Shown: piece after piece, positions 6,234 through 6,918 of the stretch | How positions within the stretch are numbered: the first letter of the stretch is position 1 | Layout of the letters: each line of letters starts with the position of its first letter | Source of the DNA: JACDAL01 sp035646635 | Lineage (GTDB): Bacteria > Actinomycetota > CADDZG01 > WHSQ01 | Assembly: GCA_035646635.1 (NCBI GenBank) | Contig: DASRPA010000046.1 | Span: 1-6,918 of the forward strand | DNA length: 6,918 nt | Direction: 5' to 3' | Translations under genes and position numbers: made by a program | The notes under the pieces: generated by a model | Told to the model about the DNA's origin: nothing | Database searches by the model: none | What the model saw: the letters and a program-made list of their open reading frames with translations, nothing else

Positions 6234-6342
6234 GCTCCGGCCCTCCTCTCTGATCGCTTCGCCGCCGATTTACTTGGAATATCGTCAGATACCCGGAACG
6301 ATATTAGGTGAAACTCTACTATAACGGAAGGAGATTCGGCTA
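6234..6342. promoter_or_regulatory. Divergent promoter region between kamA and the Lrp/AsnC regulator gene
   Basis: This 109-base gap separates the two divergent starts and must hold promoters for both directions. Its middle part (about 6270-6325) is clearly AT-richer than the flanking genes. On the minus strand, TAATAT (6306-6301) with TTCCGT (6329-6324) at a 17-base spacing is a possible kamA promoter, though the -35 is poor. On the plus strand, TACTAT (6317-6322) is only a weak -10 candidate and no good -35 is seen. Ribosome sites are clear on both sides: AGGAGGG (6247-6241) for kamA and AAGGAG (6328-6333), nine bases before the GTG of the regulator. Exact promoter positions are low confidence. 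Confidence 0.6.
6278..6305. promoter_or_regulatory. 28-bp inverted repeat, probable operator of the adjacent Lrp/AsnC regulator
   Basis: AATATCGT (6278-6285) and ACGATATT (6298-6305) are perfect 8-base reverse complements separated by 12 bases. Their centres are 20 bases apart, about two helical turns, so both arms face one side of the DNA. Lrp/AsnC regulators commonly bind such AT-rich dyads next to their own gene. The right arm overlaps the possible -10 of the kamA promoter, which would allow direct control. A transcription terminator is unlikely because there is no GC-rich stem or T-tract and the site lies between two divergent starts. Confidence 0.6.
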
Positions 6343-6792
6343 GTGCCCACAAAGGGGCTAGATGACAAGGATCGAGCGATTCTCTCGGCTCTCCAGGGGG
6401 ACGCCCGCCTCGCCTATGCCCAGATCGGCAAACGGGTCGGGCTGGCCGCGTCCTCGGTCCACGATCGCATCCGCAAGCTCGAGCGCTCCGGCATCATCAC
6501 CGGCTACCGGGCTGAGGTGGATTACGAACAGGCCGGGTACCCCATCAGCGCGTTCGTGAGCCTGGCGCTGCGCCCGGGCTCCCCTCCGGACGTGCCCGAA
6601 CGGATCGCCGAGCTGGGGCTGGTCGAATCGTGCTATTCGGTAGCGGGCGACAACTCCTACGCCCTGATGATCAGGGCTCCCTCGACAAAAGCGCTGGAGG
6701 AGCTGCTCGATGACCTGCGCAACCGGCTCGAGGTCACGACCCGGAGCACGATCGTGCTGTCGACCCCCTTCGAGCGGCGCCCTGTTTTTTGA
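6343..6792 (+). CDS. Lrp/AsnC-family transcriptional regulator
   Basis: This 149-residue protein is standard length for the family. Residues 5-60 form the N-terminal winged helix-turn-helix: LDDKDRAILSALQGDARLAY opens it, IGKRVGLAASSVHDRIRKLE (28-47) carries the recognition helix, and GIITGYRAEVD follows. Residues 68-142 form the RAM ligand-binding and oligomerisation domain, with ESCYSVAGDNSYALMIRA (95-112) as its typical effector-pocket strand and turn. Such proteins form dimers to octamers and usually sense an amino acid. The GTG at 6343 is chosen because AAGGAG lies nine bases upstream and the HTH domain then starts at the family position. Its divergent placement next to kamA, with an inverted repeat between them, suggests it controls the operon in response to lysine, beta-lysine or a later intermediate, and perhaps itself. 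The ligand and the sign of regulation are not visible. Confidence 0.95.
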   Translation: MPTKGLDDKDRAILSALQGDARLAYAQIGKRVGLAASSVHDRIRKLERSGIITGYRAEVDYEQAGYPISAFVSLALRPGSPPDVPERIAELGLVESCYSVAGDNSYALMIRAPSTKALEELLDDLRNRLEVTTRSTIVLSTPFERRPVF

Positions 6793-6918
6793 GGTTCACG
6801 TGGGGGGCGGGGGCCGGGCCGGAGCTGGGGAGCGAACGCGCTCTGAGCGCCTGTAGGTACGGATTCGGTACTCCGGAGTGCGTTGAGCGCGTTTGAGTAC
6901 GTCGGGCCGGCCGAGGGG
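6793..6918. other. Non-coding tail after the regulator gene, with short palindromes
   Basis: No convincing gene is seen in these 126 bases. The first part is very G-rich. Further on are two short palindromes, GCGCTC-T-GAGCGC (6838-6850) and ACTCCGGAGT (6870-6879), a repeated TGAGCGC (6844-6850 and 6884-6890), and GGTAC twice (6856-6860 and 6867-6871). Neither palindrome has a hairpin loop of workable size followed by a T-run, so I do not call a terminator. One reverse-strand frame stays open for about 40 codons, but its proline- and arginine-rich translation looks like GC-biased noise. Confidence 0.4.

Noticed and set aside
6783..6790. T-run at the end of the regulator gene as a terminator
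   Set aside because: The Ts encode the last residues and stop codon of the gene, and no stem-loop directly precedes them.
6796..6918. C-terminal end of a convergent minus-strand gene entering from the right
   Set aside because: About 40 open codons end at a TGA near 6796, but the translation is proline- and arginine-rich with no motif, and open frames of this length are common at this GC content.

Overview
The window looks like the front of one catabolic operon in a high-GC bacterium. The high GC, the GTG starts at three genes (kamA, the first aminotransferase, lrp) and the flavour of the proteins suggest an actinobacterial or similar lineage. No marker gene is present, so the taxonomic guess is weak.

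Layout, read from the right. A plus-strand Lrp/AsnC-family regulator (6343-6792) is divergent from a tightly packed minus-strand series. The 109-base gap between them holds an AT-rich 28-bp dyad that is a good operator candidate. The minus-strand order is: a lysine 2,3-aminomutase-type radical SAM enzyme (6233-4839), an aldehyde dehydrogenase of the 1-pyrroline-5-carboxylate dehydrogenase type (4817-3258), a class III aminotransferase (3258-1942), the A and B subunits of a glutaconate/3-oxoacid-type CoA-transferase (1934-1011 and 1011-253), and the first 84 residues of a second class III aminotransferase (253 to beyond base 1). Junctions are 21 bases, a 1-base overlap, 7 bases, a 1-base overlap and a 1-base overlap, so co-transcription is very likely. 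The last 126 bases after the regulator hold no convincing gene.

How the genes may work together (inference). The aminomutase would turn L-lysine into beta-lysine. The first aminotransferase would remove the terminal amine to give 3-amino-6-oxohexanoate, which can cyclise to a five-membered pyrroline one carbon larger than pyrroline-5-carboxylate. The P5C-dehydrogenase-like enzyme would oxidise this to 3-aminoadipate. The CoA-transferase and second aminotransferase would then yield 3-oxoadipyl-CoA, which a thiolase (not in the window) would split to succinyl-CoA and acetyl-CoA. The order CoA-transferase A, CoA-transferase B, aminotransferase behind a kamA matches the Bacillus subtilis kamA-yodP-yodQ-yodR-yodS-yodT operon. 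Here the acetyltransferase/deacetylase pair (YodP/YodQ) is replaced by an aminotransferase plus aldehyde dehydrogenase. I do not know of a described pathway with this set, and this is the main point of interest.
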